Shown here piece by piece: positions 1 through 9,169 of a stretch of 64,000 nucleotides of DNA (position 1 is the first letter of the stretch; each line of letters begins with the position of its first letter). Both the position numbers and the translations under genes were made by a program. A model generated the notes under the pieces. That model saw only the letters and a program-made list of their open reading frames with translations. It did not search any database and was not told the DNA's origin. This DNA comes from Oceanipulchritudo coccoides (GTDB lineage Bacteria > Verrucomicrobiota > Verrucomicrobiia > Opitutales > Oceanipulchritudinaceae): contig NZ_JAAGNX010000002.1 in the NCBI RefSeq assembly GCF_010500615.1, forward strand, positions 176,990-240,989, given 5' to 3'.

Positions 1-1551
1 GTTGGACATCGGCAAGCTCCATGTCCCCCTGACTTCCACTTTCCCGTCTTTGCTGGTTTCGTGGAAATTCATCTGTGCAAGGCAGGGACCATTACTTGCA
101 ATCAGGTGTTTGTTATCAATGAAAGGCACGTAGTTGCCCGCTTTATCAAAATAAACAAAGATGTCGGCTCCCCCGGCATTGGCGCTCCAATCATAGGTTC
201 CCCCACCAATTGCCTGGCTGTTGAACGGCCGCCAGTCAGTGAGATAGGTTCTGCGGAGCACACGCCCAGGCTGCAGGCAGACCGTCTCGCCCCATGATCC
301 GAGGGCCGCCTGTATCCAGAAACCATTACCGCCCCACCCGACCAACGAAAGCTGGGCAATGCTCGCGGCATTGTATGGGCCAAAATCGCTCTGGATCAGC
401 TGAAGGGTCATCTCCTCCTTGAATTTTGGAGGCAGAATCAAGCTAATGCGCCCGTGCGACCAAGTACCCATGTACGGGAGGAACTTATCCAGTTTTTTGA
501 TATGCCAATTCTTGCTGATCTGAATGGGGATGCCCGTCTGATTGCCGTTGGAGTCAATGAGCATCAGGCTGTGGCCGGTCAGGCTCCGGTTGTCGGGAAG
601 CTCCACCATGAAATCCAACCGGGACGGCTGATCGGATTTGTTGGAAAATGTCATCTCGTATTCTTCCCCAATACCAAAATGCTCCGGCGTTCCCAATGCC
701 GTCCTCTTCCCTTTTTCATGATCGAGCTTGGCCAACTGTAATTTCGGAATTCCTTCCAGTTCGCAAATCCGAATGTCAATTTTGGGATCCTTGGATTCGA
801 TTGAGGCCGTGTTCTGACAGGATGTTCCGGCCTTCCATTCGAGCAGAGCAAAGGTGATCACCTTTTCGTCGTTCAACACCTGTACACTACCCGCTTCCCC
901 CTTATGAAAATTCAAGATGCCGGCGAATTGAGGCCCGTCAGGAGTGAATGCCATGACGTTTTTCGCAAATCGCTTGTCCTGTGTTCTCAAGGCTACAAGG
1001 ACCCGATCCGGCCATGCCATGATTTCCATCCAGAATTGGCCCTTCGGGGCGCGCGTATTCTCGCCTCTCAAGACGATGTCATGGATAGTAAAATGCTGGA
1101 ACCAGGGGCCCGATTCGACAATCCGGACCGGAAAAAAGTCGGGGGAGTATTTCTGTGCCTGATTTCCCGAGACGCTCATGGTCCTGTTTTCAGTACTCCA
1201 TGTTAATTGTCCGAATCCCGATTCCCCTGAAGGAATGGTTTTGCTCGAATTAAACTTGCTGATCCGGCCTTCACGGACATCAAACTCAAGAAAGTAGTAA
1301 TCAGTCGATACCGCAAGGTACCTCTGGTCAGTATCTTCGGTGACGAAATCTCCACCACTCCCGGAATCCGGATCGAGATTGGGTGGGCCGTTGGACCAGT
1401 AAAGGTAGCCCGGCTTTGGGGTTTCGAGACCCACTAAAACAGAAGCAAGGCACGAAAACAGGATCAGGCTTAAGAACTTCCTTCCTCGTTTTGGACAGGC
1501 CAATGCATTCAGGTGCTGGGTTCGGGCAAATATATTCAGCAAGTTGCTCAT
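1..1551 (-). CDS. Secreted protein of unknown function, C-terminus cut by window edge
   Basis: An uninterrupted minus-strand frame runs from an ATG at 1551 to the window edge (517 codons, no stop), so the C-terminus is missing. The N-terminus (MSNLLNIFARTQ...) has a basic stretch (KRGRK) followed by a hydrophobic segment near residues 31-42 ending in a small-residue region, consistent with export. The mature part is rich in aromatic residues and glycine, with segments such as YLYWSNGPP, LVGWGGNGFW and YDWSANAGGADIFVYF. I recognise no catalytic motif or named domain. It lies 63 bp downstream of the TonB receptor gene, beyond a terminator-like hairpin, and probably belongs to the same glycan locus. 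The open frame is certain; the function is unknown. Confidence 0.75.
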   Translation of the reverse strand, partial: MSNLLNIFARTQHLNALACPKRGRKFLSLILFSCLASVLVGLETPKPGYLYWSNGPPNLDPDSGSGGDFVTEDTDQRYLAVSTDYYFLEFDVREGRISKFNSSKTIPSGESGFGQLTWSTENRTMSVSGNQAQKYSPDFFPVRIVESGPWFQHFTIHDIVLRGENTRAPKGQFWMEIMAWPDRVLVALRTQDKRFAKNVMAFTPDGPQFAGILNFHKGEAGSVQVLNDEKVITFALLEWKAGTSCQNTASIESKDPKIDIRICELEGIPKLQLAKLDHEKGKRTALGTPEHFGIGEEYEMTFSNKSDQPSRLDFMVELPDNRSLTGHSLMLIDSNGNQTGIPIQISKNWHIKKLDKFLPYMGTWSHGRISLILPPKFKEEMTLQLIQSDFGPYNAASIAQLSLVGWGGNGFWIQAALGSWGETVCLQPGRVLRRTYLTDWRPFNSQAIGGGTYDWSANAGGADIFVYFDKAGNYVPFIDNKHLIASNGPCLAQMNFHETSKDGKVEVRGTWSLPMSN

Positions 1552-1557
1552 TTGATG

Positions 1558-1591
1558 AAAAACTCCGGACGGGGATTAGTCCGTCCGGAGT
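1558..1591 (-). terminator. Rho-independent terminator of the TonB receptor gene
   Basis: Perfect 11-bp inverted repeat, ACTCCGGACGG (1562-1572) with CCGTCCGGAGT (1581-1591), and an 8-base loop. On the minus strand it is followed by five T (complement of 1558-1562). It sits just after the receptor stop codon at 1615 and seven bases before the next start. Confidence 0.8.
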
Positions 1592-1614
1592 GATATTTAG
1601 AAATCAAGGTGGAT

Positions 1615-4600
1615 TTAAAAGGTAATGGTATTCTGCAGGAGGAAGGTTCTCGGTGGTGCATACCGCACACGGGCAACGGAGCCGTCCGGTTGGGTCTGGA
1701 TTGGCAATGGGTCGCTGTCGGCAAACAGATTACGGATGTTTAGTTGGATCCGCCAGTTCACGCCTCTGGCGATACGGAAAGAATACCCAGCCCATATGTC
1801 GAAGGAATGCCGGTCGTTGTCATAGTAGACCGTATCCACGTCCGGAATCGTGAGATCATCACCAACCGTCTTGAGCCCGTATCCGATTGCCGCATCGTCA
1901 ACATAGCGATAGGCCGCGCCAATGTTGGCACCCTTCAACCGGCCTTCCGTGAAACTGTAATTACCGTAGAGGCTTGCCCGCCACTTACGGACCTCCGGAT
2001 TGTCAGCGCCAGCCAGGGCAGTATTCAGATAATAGGCCTGGCCCGCATACTGGCTGTTTGTCAGCTGACCCCACAATTTGTTGGTGGCTCCGACATTTTC
2101 CACCAGTGGAACACTTAATTTGTTGGCCCCAAGGCTTGACCCCTTGATGGCGGGGACCGCTTCGTGAATATCAACAAGCGCATTGAATAATTCGCTGAAG
2201 CGGGGTGCCAGATTGGAACGGGTGGCCTCCTGCCGGACGAGGGTCATGCCGACCCGGAACTGCCGTGACGGGTTATAGACGATCTCAACCTCCATCCCCT
2301 TTGCCTCGACATCGGCGGTATCCGCCAAGGTGAAATAAGCCCCGTTGCCCTGCGAAACGGCACCGGTTGCTTCGTTGAACTGGACATCATTGGTTTCAAT
2401 AAGATACGGGGACATCAGGCTGGCATAGACTTCGTATACCTGGCGCAATTCGGACAGGGACAAGTAATTGTTTCCGGTGGCTTCAAGGCCGTCCCTGATT
2501 CCGTTTCCGTTGGCATCATCGCGGTCAAGCTGGCCATCATTGTCCTTGTCCCACAGCCAGAGTTCGCGCCGCATGTTATTGAACTGGCGGGTAAGGTGTG
2601 CGGTCGAGGTCCATGCGTATGGGAATGAAACTCCGTCGTAGGCTTCGTTTTCAATATTGGTCTCGTACCAGTTGAACCGGGCAATCAACTTGTTATCCAT
2701 CGCAAACACGGTGAACCCATAGTCTTTGTTGGTACCGGAGCTGCTGGGGATCGGCGTACCGTCTATGCCGAATGACTGGGTTGACGGAATGAAATTGGAG
2801 CCCTCCCCATAATGGATCTGAAAGCCATAGCCGTGCGGCAGCCATGAAGTGGGAACCTTGAGGACAAGGTTGTAGGAGAAGTTATCGTCGGAAACCTTGT
2901 TTGCTTCAATATCATCGAGATTGAATACCTCACGCGAGAAGTCCCGCTGGCCCTCAAGCAATGGATCATCGCTCACTGGAGCATTAGCCCGTTTGGATTC
3001 CCACTTGTCCCTGCGCCAGCCAAGGTTTACCACCAGGTGCTCGCGGAGGAAGTAGCTCTGTGTGTTCAAAGCGACCGATTCGACCTTTTCTTCTGAAAGG
3101 GATCCGTCTGCCTTCCCGAATGCAGGGTTGAACTCAGCAACCTGCGATGAGCCGATCGAAGTGTCCGTTCCGGGCACCAGGGTGAAGGGATCTTTCCAGC
3201 CGACCGGACCGAGATCATAATAAGACAGAGGCACCGAGAAATTTTCCGGAAGGTTCAGGTTGATGTCTGAACGCGGGCTGATCTGAAAATCCGTTGCCTT
3301 GAAATTGGGATTGGTAAACGCATCCGGATAAGCATCACTGACATAGATGGTGTAATTGACCTGGCGCTGGAACTGGGTCGAGTTGTCTTGCTGGAGATGC
3401 CAGGCAGCATCGTTGCCAAAGGCAAACATCCGCTCTTGGGTTATGCGCTGGTTCTGTGTGTCCGTATCGAGAAGAAGTGTTGCGGTGTGCCGGCCCAGCC
3501 AGGCAAGCAAACTACCACGGTCAAATTTCTCACTAAAATCAAATTTGCCGAAAGCCGTGGTTCTCCATGTTTCCCGCTCGGTGTAGGTTGAGTTGCGGGC
3601 TGCGTTGCTACCGGTAATAAAGATTCGTCCGAAATTCGGATTACTGTCACCAAAGAGGCTGTTGGGGCCGGTCACATGGGTCCTGTTCAGGTCCATGTAG
3701 AGGGTGGGATTGCGGATCGGAAGTGTATTCACATTGTCAACACTTTCATAATTGTAAGCGAGTTCGATACCGAAGTTGAGATCCTTCGTCGTCGCCTCGA
3801 GGGTGAAATTGTACGTGTCGTAATCGTAATTCACCCGGTCAAAGCCGCCGGTGATCAACTGCTTCTGGAAGTCGAAAATGGAATAATCCGTCAATCCCTG
3901 TGGGCGGTATCCATTGAAATCTCCGCCAATCTCATGAAGGTTTGGATAGGCGAAAAAGTAGAGACCCCCGTCGGTGCTTGCAGGAAAATTATTATCTGGA
4001 TCAAAAAGGGTATCTCCAGGCACCCACATGGTGTTATCTACTCCATTCTGGATAGATCGGGTCGGCAGGCCGTTGGCATCCTCGGTGCCATCATACACGA
4101 GAGCCCACTTTCTCGCGGCGACAATATTCCCTCCGCTGTTGAACTCCTCCATCCCTTGATACGGGAGATTATTTTCAACGATATTGGTGAAGGAATCAGC
4201 GACAAAGCGATTCGCCGGGCCTCCGGAGCCTGCTTCAGCGGTATCGTTGAGCCATGGAGTCAAGGTTTCGAGAGGGCCGAGAGCGGAAGGAGGCGTCGAG
4301 CGAAGATCGCCCGTTTCCCCATTCACCCGGAAGAAGATGTTACGCTCACTAAACGGCTTGTAGGTAAGGGCTCCATAAAACCGCCTCGTATCCCGGTGGG
4401 CGAGCTCCTGGATGTATTCCTGCTCATCTTTGACAACGGCCACGCGTACCGCCAGGGTATCATCGACCAACTCGCGATTAATATTGATATCGAAACGTTT
4501 ACTCAGGTTTTCTTCCAAATCCTCATTGGTGAACCAAAAGCTCATTGAGCCGGAGTTACGGAACTCTGCCCGGTCGAGTGAGTAATTGAGGATGCCCGAG

Positions 4601-5136
4601 GGCGATCCAAGACCGAACAGGAAGGAGTTTGCCCCGCGGAGGATATCGAGTCTTCCGGAGTTGTATCGATCGAAAGGGATATCAGTGCGGAAAAAGTTCC
4701 GGGTCAAATCGGCCGACCCGATGGCCCGGATACGGTTATTGCCGGCGGGATTGGTCCGCAGGGCGGAATCATCCGGTGTCCCGCTGGTATCGGAGGAAGG
4801 GGTCGAAATATTGCCGCTGGGCCCGCCGACATCCGTATTCGCCGTGTAAAGGAGAACATCGTCCGCTCCGGTTGCCCCAAGATCCTGCATCAGTTCTTCA
4901 GTGACGACCTGGACGGATGTACCGAGATCAGAAATGTCCGATTTGATACGGCCCCCGGAGAGGGTTTGTGAAGCGTAGTAGCCAATATCACCATCAGTGG
5001 TGACCTCAAAGGGGGAGAGCTCAAACACTTCCTTTTCTTCATCAGTGTCATCCGAATCCTGCTGGGCCTGGATGGGAACGCTCATCAGGAGCGGGGAAAC
5101 GAGAAGGATAAGAGTGAGGAATCTGTTGTGTTTCAT
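1615..5136 (-). CDS. TonB-dependent outer-membrane receptor (glycan-locus type)
   Basis: 1173 residues. A signal peptide (about 1-24, cleaved after PIQA) is followed by an acidic linker and the segment ELSPFEV (39-45), typical of the many TonB-dependent receptors of Opitutae. A plug-like region follows (about 60-180, with SVQVVTEELMQDLGA), then a long beta-rich barrel ending in an aromatic residue (...LLQNTITF), as expected for BAM insertion. Family knowledge: such receptors import oligosaccharides using TonB-ExbBD energy; here the cargo is presumably a fucose-containing oligosaccharide. Around residues 860-882 there is a DxDNDG...DxNGNG stretch resembling tandem calcium loops, probably extracellular. 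No SusD-like partner is nearby. Its own promoter box lies at 5191-5236 and a terminator follows the gene. Confidence 0.9.
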   Translation of the reverse strand: MKHNRFLTLILLVSPLLMSVPIQAQQDSDDTDEEKEVFELSPFEVTTDGDIGYYASQTLSGGRIKSDISDLGTSVQVVTEELMQDLGATGADDVLLYTANTDVGGPSGNISTPSSDTSGTPDDSALRTNPAGNNRIRAIGSADLTRNFFRTDIPFDRYNSGRLDILRGANSFLFGLGSPSGILNYSLDRAEFRNSGSMSFWFTNEDLEENLSKRFDININRELVDDTLAVRVAVVKDEQEYIQELAHRDTRRFYGALTYKPFSERNIFFRVNGETGDLRSTPPSALGPLETLTPWLNDTAEAGSGGPANRFVADSFTNIVENNLPYQGMEEFNSGGNIVAARKWALVYDGTEDANGLPTRSIQNGVDNTMWVPGDTLFDPDNNFPASTDGGLYFFAYPNLHEIGGDFNGYRPQGLTDYSIFDFQKQLITGGFDRVNYDYDTYNFTLEATTKDLNFGIELAYNYESVDNVNTLPIRNPTLYMDLNRTHVTGPNSLFGDSNPNFGRIFITGSNAARNSTYTERETWRTTAFGKFDFSEKFDRGSLLAWLGRHTATLLLDTDTQNQRITQERMFAFGNDAAWHLQQDNSTQFQRQVNYTIYVSDAYPDAFTNPNFKATDFQISPRSDINLNLPENFSVPLSYYDLGPVGWKDPFTLVPGTDTSIGSSQVAEFNPAFGKADGSLSEEKVESVALNTQSYFLREHLVVNLGWRRDKWESKRANAPVSDDPLLEGQRDFSREVFNLDDIEANKVSDDNFSYNLVLKVPTSWLPHGYGFQIHYGEGSNFIPSTQSFGIDGTPIPSSSGTNKDYGFTVFAMDNKLIARFNWYETNIENEAYDGVSFPYAWTSTAHLTRQFNNMRRELWLWDKDNDGQLDRDDANGNGIRDGLEATGNNYLSLSELRQVYEVYASLMSPYLIETNDVQFNEATGAVSQGNGAYFTLADTADVEAKGMEVEIVYNPSRQFRVGMTLVRQEATRSNLAPRFSELFNALVDIHEAVPAIKGSSLGANKLSVPLVENVGATNKLWGQLTNSQYAGQAYYLNTALAGADNPEVRKWRASLYGNYSFTEGRLKGANIGAAYRYVDDAAIGYGLKTVGDDLTIPDVDTVYYDNDRHSFDIWAGYSFRIARGVNWRIQLNIRNLFADSDPLPIQTQPDGSVARVRYAPPRTFLLQNTITF

Positions 5137-5190
5137 GTTTTGCAGTCCCTGATAATGGGGGTAGTCGTTTGGGGTTTGGTAAGGGCAGCG

Positions 5191-5236
5191 ATTCTATCAG
5201 GAAATCCCCTCCGTAAATATCCCTTAAATACAGGAT
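5191..5236 (-). promoter_or_regulatory. Candidate regulon promoter, site 1 (TonB receptor)
   Basis: Plus-strand box ATCCCTTAAATACAGGAT at 5219-5236 matches the six-site consensus at 16 of 18 positions, in inverted orientation relative to four of the other sites. Reading toward the gene, 22 bp separate it from TAGAAT (minus strand, 5196-5191), a -10-like hexamer. The box is 82 bp from the receptor start codon. Confidence 0.6.
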
Positions 5237-5265
5237 GATCCTTTCAAAGGAATCTGAAAAGCGAT

Positions 5266-8200
5266 TCACTCGGAGAGATCGACCTGCAATCTGACGAAAA
5301 CGGCATCTGCAGGAGCAATCGAAACTGTCACTTCCTCGAAATTCCCATTAATTGGCGTGGAGCCAGTCTCAGTGGCACCAGCGGTGCTCCAACTGCCGGA
5401 TTCAAGGCTGGTCGAGCGCAAAACGGTGTAGGTCAACCCGCGCGACGCAGCGTCCAGGCGTCGCATGTAGAAAAATTCAAACTCCCCCGGGGCTCCACCC
5501 GAAGCGGGAAGAAGGTACGGCAAGGCATTGCCGTCAGTGCCGCTTGTGGGATCACCACCGAGGGCGTACTCCATTGTGTTGTTCAGCGTATCATGATCCG
5601 GGTTTCCAATCGCGAAGGCATCCGCCCCGCTAAGGCCGAATCCATCGGCCCAGACACCAAAATCATTCAGCGTCAATAAAAGCCGGACCCAGTCCTTGCC
5701 ATCCGTTGGATCCTGTTCCACTGAGGCATCCAGCCCCTGTCCTGCAAAGCCGGTGACAGTGATATTTCCGGCAGGGACAAGGCCGTTCAAGTTGGTCGAG
5801 TCAACCAAGGTATGGGTGCCGGGACCGCCTTCATAGGATAACCCATCCACTGTCAGCGACATGGATTGAAGGTTGGCGTAATATTGGATATTCACAGGAC
5901 TGACTCCACCGGGGCCAAGGACAAAGCTGAACGTGCCGGATGATCCACCGAATATCCGGTCCATGTTGATGCTGGCAGAATCTCCAATCACCTTGAAGAC
6001 GCCAGTTGAGGCAATCTGGGTTTGGCCTACAACCTCGAACGATCCTCCGCTGATTTCAGTGAGCATCCCAAAGGTCGACAAATCGGCCGCGGCGCCCCCA
6101 GTCAGGGCGAAGCTGCCGGACACCATGGAGAGGGTACCACTGCCCGTGAAATCCGCATCGATGCCTATTACCGATTGCTGGAAGGTTCCGCCATTGATCG
6201 TCAAATCCCCGTCCAATTGGACGGCATCCACATTGGGTGCAAGCATCCCGCTGGTCAGGTTGATGGCTCCGGCTGATTGAATGCCGAGGCTGTCATTCAC
6301 AAACAATGTGTTTCCGAGCGTCATCTGAAGGGCCCCGTCCTGCACGGTCAGGGTGGCTGCGGTGTCCTCCGTATCAAAGGTCACAACCGCGCCCGAATTG
6401 ATGATGACACCGTCAAAGGAGTAGACGCTCTGGGATGACCAGGGAGCGGTGACGCTGTAAATCACGGTAGCGGGAGCCCGGGCAGTAACGGTGACCGGTA
6501 CCTGAAGCTGATCGGTCGTTCCATCGAGCTGATCTTCCCAGACAAGGGTCAGCGTGGCGGTTGCTGTCTGCAGATCAGTGAGGCCGGCCACGCTGTTATC
6601 AAACTGAATCGGAAGAAAGCTGGTCGCCGGTACGGCATCCCAGAGAACATAGGGAAGCGCCTCCCCGAATGAAAAGGATCCCGGGTGGGATTCGGCTGTG
6701 AACTGGACATCGACAATCTCCACATTGGTCGGGGCAGTAAAGGACACGCCGAGGTTACCAACAGACTGTGTCTGACCCAGTGGATGATCTATTTCAACAC
6801 TGGGGGATGTACTGACATCAATGACTTCACGGTAGTCCGAACTGACGATCAGGTTTGTATCCACATAACCAGGCGTCGCGGTGGCCTTGACATTGATAAG
6901 CCAGCCGGTGGTCCCCGGCGGAAGTGCGGCATCGACGGTCCATGTACCGGCCGGGCTCTCAACAAATGAATTCACCGCGATTTCGGTCCAAGTGAGGTCA
7001 CCGGTGTAGCCCGTCCCGGTGGTGTAGATCAGGGAGGCAGAATTCAGTGCCTTGGATGAGCTGAAGACGGCCTGGACAGAGCTCCCGGATTCACTGATGC
7101 TGTCCTGCACACACCACGGGCTGCCCGAGTTGACGATGGCATCCGCGTAGTCGTAGCTTTCCGGACGGTTCCAGGTTGGGGGGTGGCCATGACCCATCCC
7201 GGGGACCAGCGAGACCATGCGGGTGCTGTTGATGGCGGCGTGGTACGTGTAGGCCTGGCTGTCGAGGGAGAAGTTGTTTTCCTGCGGCCATGAGAACCAC
7301 AGGACCGGCATCGTTGCCTGGTCCATCCGAAGCATCGGATCCCAGACATACTTGTAGAAGCTGTTGTTCCCAAGCGCGGTTCCGTACTGGTTGGGAACAT
7401 CAAACAAGTGCCCGCACCCATAGGTCGGAATGGCGAAGGCAAAACGGTCATCGATACCGATGGCGGTGCTGGTGATCACGCCTCCCCATGAAACCCCGTG
7501 CAGGCCAATCTTTGTTGCGTCGATTACCGGAATCGAGCGCATAAGGGAGTTTGCGAGAACAACATCGGCGACCGCATGGTACATCCACTGGTCCTCAAGA
7601 GGCAGGCCCGTATCGCCATAAATCCCCACGCGCACAGGCCCCGGCATACCGTGGATGGTCCAGCCGGTGTTCATCGTTGGTAGCGATGTGTCATCAGTCT
7701 GTCCCTCAAGCCCCATGGCAATGGCGGCATAACCTCGGTCATTCCACTTCTGCACCCATTCAAGGAAAGCCGTTCCCCCACCCCCGTGGGCAAGCACCAC
7801 GGCTGGGACGGGACTGCCAGCACTGGCACCTGCGGGAATGCCGATCCATGCGTAAACACGGGTCGGGTTGCCCTCATAATCCAAGGCGTCGTAGTAAATG
7901 GTCTTCAGGTCACCTGCGGAAAGGGTGGCTGGCGTCCCTCCCAGAGGGTTGTCCCCGTCGCCGTCATCCTCGTAAACGGCTGGAGCCGTGGTCAGGCCAC
8001 CGAGGGCGGCGATCGTTGCCCGGGCACCCGGATAGTCAGTGACCGAAATCTGGACGACATTGGTCACCGTATCCTGAGTGAGGGTGTAGTCGATACCTTC
8101 CACCCCAAAACCGGTGACCGTGACATTTGATGAAACTGAGGCGACATTCGGGCTGACAAACAGATCAAAAGTAGCGGGTCCACCCGTGTAGGATGAGCCA

Positions 8201-9012
8201 TCGATCACCAAGGTTGCATGGGACAGGTTCAAAAATCCATCACTGTAAATTGGACTGACTCCCGATTCGTCGAAGATAAATTCGACAGTGGCTGCGCGCG
8301 TTGTGCTGTTTATGTTCAACCGGTCCATGGTGATAGCGGCTGCATCACCTGTCACCGTGAGAGTGGTTGTGTCTGCCATGATCACCTGGCCACCGCCCAT
8401 GTCGATGGTACCACCGCTGATGTTGATCTCGTCAGTAAAAAGATAAAGGGCATCCGACGCGGCTGCGCCCTGGGCAGTGAATGTCCCACCGGTGATGTTG
8501 ATCACTCCGCCCGCCCCGTTGGTGTCGGCGAAGATCGTCCGCGGACCGCTTCCGTTATGAGTGAAGCTACCGCTGGAAAGGGTAAAGGTGCCGTTGGCTT
8601 TCACCGTGACAATGTCATCGGTGGTCAATGATCCGCCTTGGATTGTCAGGGCTCCCGGATCTGAATTTTGTGACACGATAATCGCGCCCGTGGTGAGTGA
8701 ACCGGATGGATTGATTTCAAGGAAGGCGTTGGGCGAGGGACTACCTGTTGTATTGTTCACCACTACCTGTCCTGCGGGGACGGAAACGGCGGTATCGACC
8801 TGGATCGTGCGGCTTTGGTTGATGATGGCCGTGTCGGGCACGGAGGCCGCGGGAAGCAGGTAAGTCCCGTCGCTGACGGTGGCGTTTGTCCAATTCTGCA
8901 GCCAGTTGCTGGTGGAGTCATTCGCTGCTGATGGCGTCACGTTTGCCCCGTCGAGACCGGAGGCAATAAAGAGGAAAAGGGATAAATACAACAGGGTGTG
9001 CTTTAGAAACAT
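5266..9012 (-). CDS. Secreted multidomain protein with embedded alpha/beta-hydrolase (esterase-like)
   Basis: 1248 residues with signal peptide (about 1-22). Residues about 25-330 are a beta-strand-repeat (autotransporter-like, beta-helix) region ending in a module with IDGSSYTGGPATFDLF and NVTVTGFG. Residues about 365-660 are an alpha/beta-hydrolase: oxyanion segment LAHGGGGT (about 402-409), nucleophile motif GVSWGG (Ser about 508), and a late GHGHPP that could supply the histidine. It resembles acetyl-xylan-esterase-like carbohydrate esterases, but the exact family is uncertain. A further region and a second repeat module follow (VDGLSYEGGPGTHTL), and the last ~105 residues (NNTMEYALGGDP to LQVDLSE) are shared with the proteins at 9170 and 11613. 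It probably deacylates surface-bound glycan. It has its own promoter box at 9050-9095. Confidence 0.8.
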   Translation of the reverse strand: MFLKHTLLYLSLFLFIASGLDGANVTPSAANDSTSNWLQNWTNATVSDGTYLLPAASVPDTAIINQSRTIQVDTAVSVPAGQVVVNNTTGSPSPNAFLEINPSGSLTTGAIIVSQNSDPGALTIQGGSLTTDDIVTVKANGTFTLSSGSFTHNGSGPRTIFADTNGAGGVINITGGTFTAQGAAASDALYLFTDEINISGGTIDMGGGQVIMADTTTLTVTGDAAAITMDRLNINSTTRAATVEFIFDESGVSPIYSDGFLNLSHATLVIDGSSYTGGPATFDLFVSPNVASVSSNVTVTGFGVEGIDYTLTQDTVTNVVQISVTDYPGARATIAALGGLTTAPAVYEDDGDGDNPLGGTPATLSAGDLKTIYYDALDYEGNPTRVYAWIGIPAGASAGSPVPAVVLAHGGGGTAFLEWVQKWNDRGYAAIAMGLEGQTDDTSLPTMNTGWTIHGMPGPVRVGIYGDTGLPLEDQWMYHAVADVVLANSLMRSIPVIDATKIGLHGVSWGGVITSTAIGIDDRFAFAIPTYGCGHLFDVPNQYGTALGNNSFYKYVWDPMLRMDQATMPVLWFSWPQENNFSLDSQAYTYHAAINSTRMVSLVPGMGHGHPPTWNRPESYDYADAIVNSGSPWCVQDSISESGSSVQAVFSSSKALNSASLIYTTGTGYTGDLTWTEIAVNSFVESPAGTWTVDAALPPGTTGWLINVKATATPGYVDTNLIVSSDYREVIDVSTSPSVEIDHPLGQTQSVGNLGVSFTAPTNVEIVDVQFTAESHPGSFSFGEALPYVLWDAVPATSFLPIQFDNSVAGLTDLQTATATLTLVWEDQLDGTTDQLQVPVTVTARAPATVIYSVTAPWSSQSVYSFDGVIINSGAVVTFDTEDTAATLTVQDGALQMTLGNTLFVNDSLGIQSAGAINLTSGMLAPNVDAVQLDGDLTINGGTFQQSVIGIDADFTGSGTLSMVSGSFALTGGAAADLSTFGMLTEISGGSFEVVGQTQIASTGVFKVIGDSASINMDRIFGGSSGTFSFVLGPGGVSPVNIQYYANLQSMSLTVDGLSYEGGPGTHTLVDSTNLNGLVPAGNITVTGFAGQGLDASVEQDPTDGKDWVRLLLTLNDFGVWADGFGLSGADAFAIGNPDHDTLNNTMEYALGGDPTSGTDGNALPYLLPASGGAPGEFEFFYMRRLDAASRGLTYTVLRSTSLESGSWSTAGATETGSTPINGNFEEVTVSIAPADAVFVRLQVDLSE

Positions 9013-9049
9013 GACGGGAAATGGGTAAGGAAGATGGGATTAAACAACG

Positions 9050-9095
9050 ATACTAACATATTCGCAGGAAGCCAGATATCACGTAAAAACAGTAT
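9050..9095 (-). promoter_or_regulatory. Candidate regulon promoter, site 2 (embedded-hydrolase protein)
   Basis: Plus-strand box ATCACGTAAAAACAGTAT (9078-9095), the weakest of the six but keeping the ATC...CGTAAAnAC...AT frame. On the minus strand, 22 bp separate it from TAGTAT (9055-9050). The box is 65 bp from the start codon of the gene ending at 5266. Confidence 0.5.
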
Positions 9096-9169
9096 CTAAT
9101 AGCGTTCGCCGGGGCGGTCTTCGCGTAAAAATGCAGCAAACAGCGTAAATCGTCCGGAACGGAAGGGAT

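Noticed and set aside
3676-4548. 290-codon plus-strand frame opposite the TonB receptor gene
   Set aside because: Antisense shadow of a clear receptor; no signal, domain or promoter of its own.
9096-9169. Extra regulatory repeats (cgcgtaaaaa, cagcgtaaat) upstream of site 2
   Set aside because: Resemble half-boxes but lack a partner arm at the right spacing; probably chance in an A-rich stretch.
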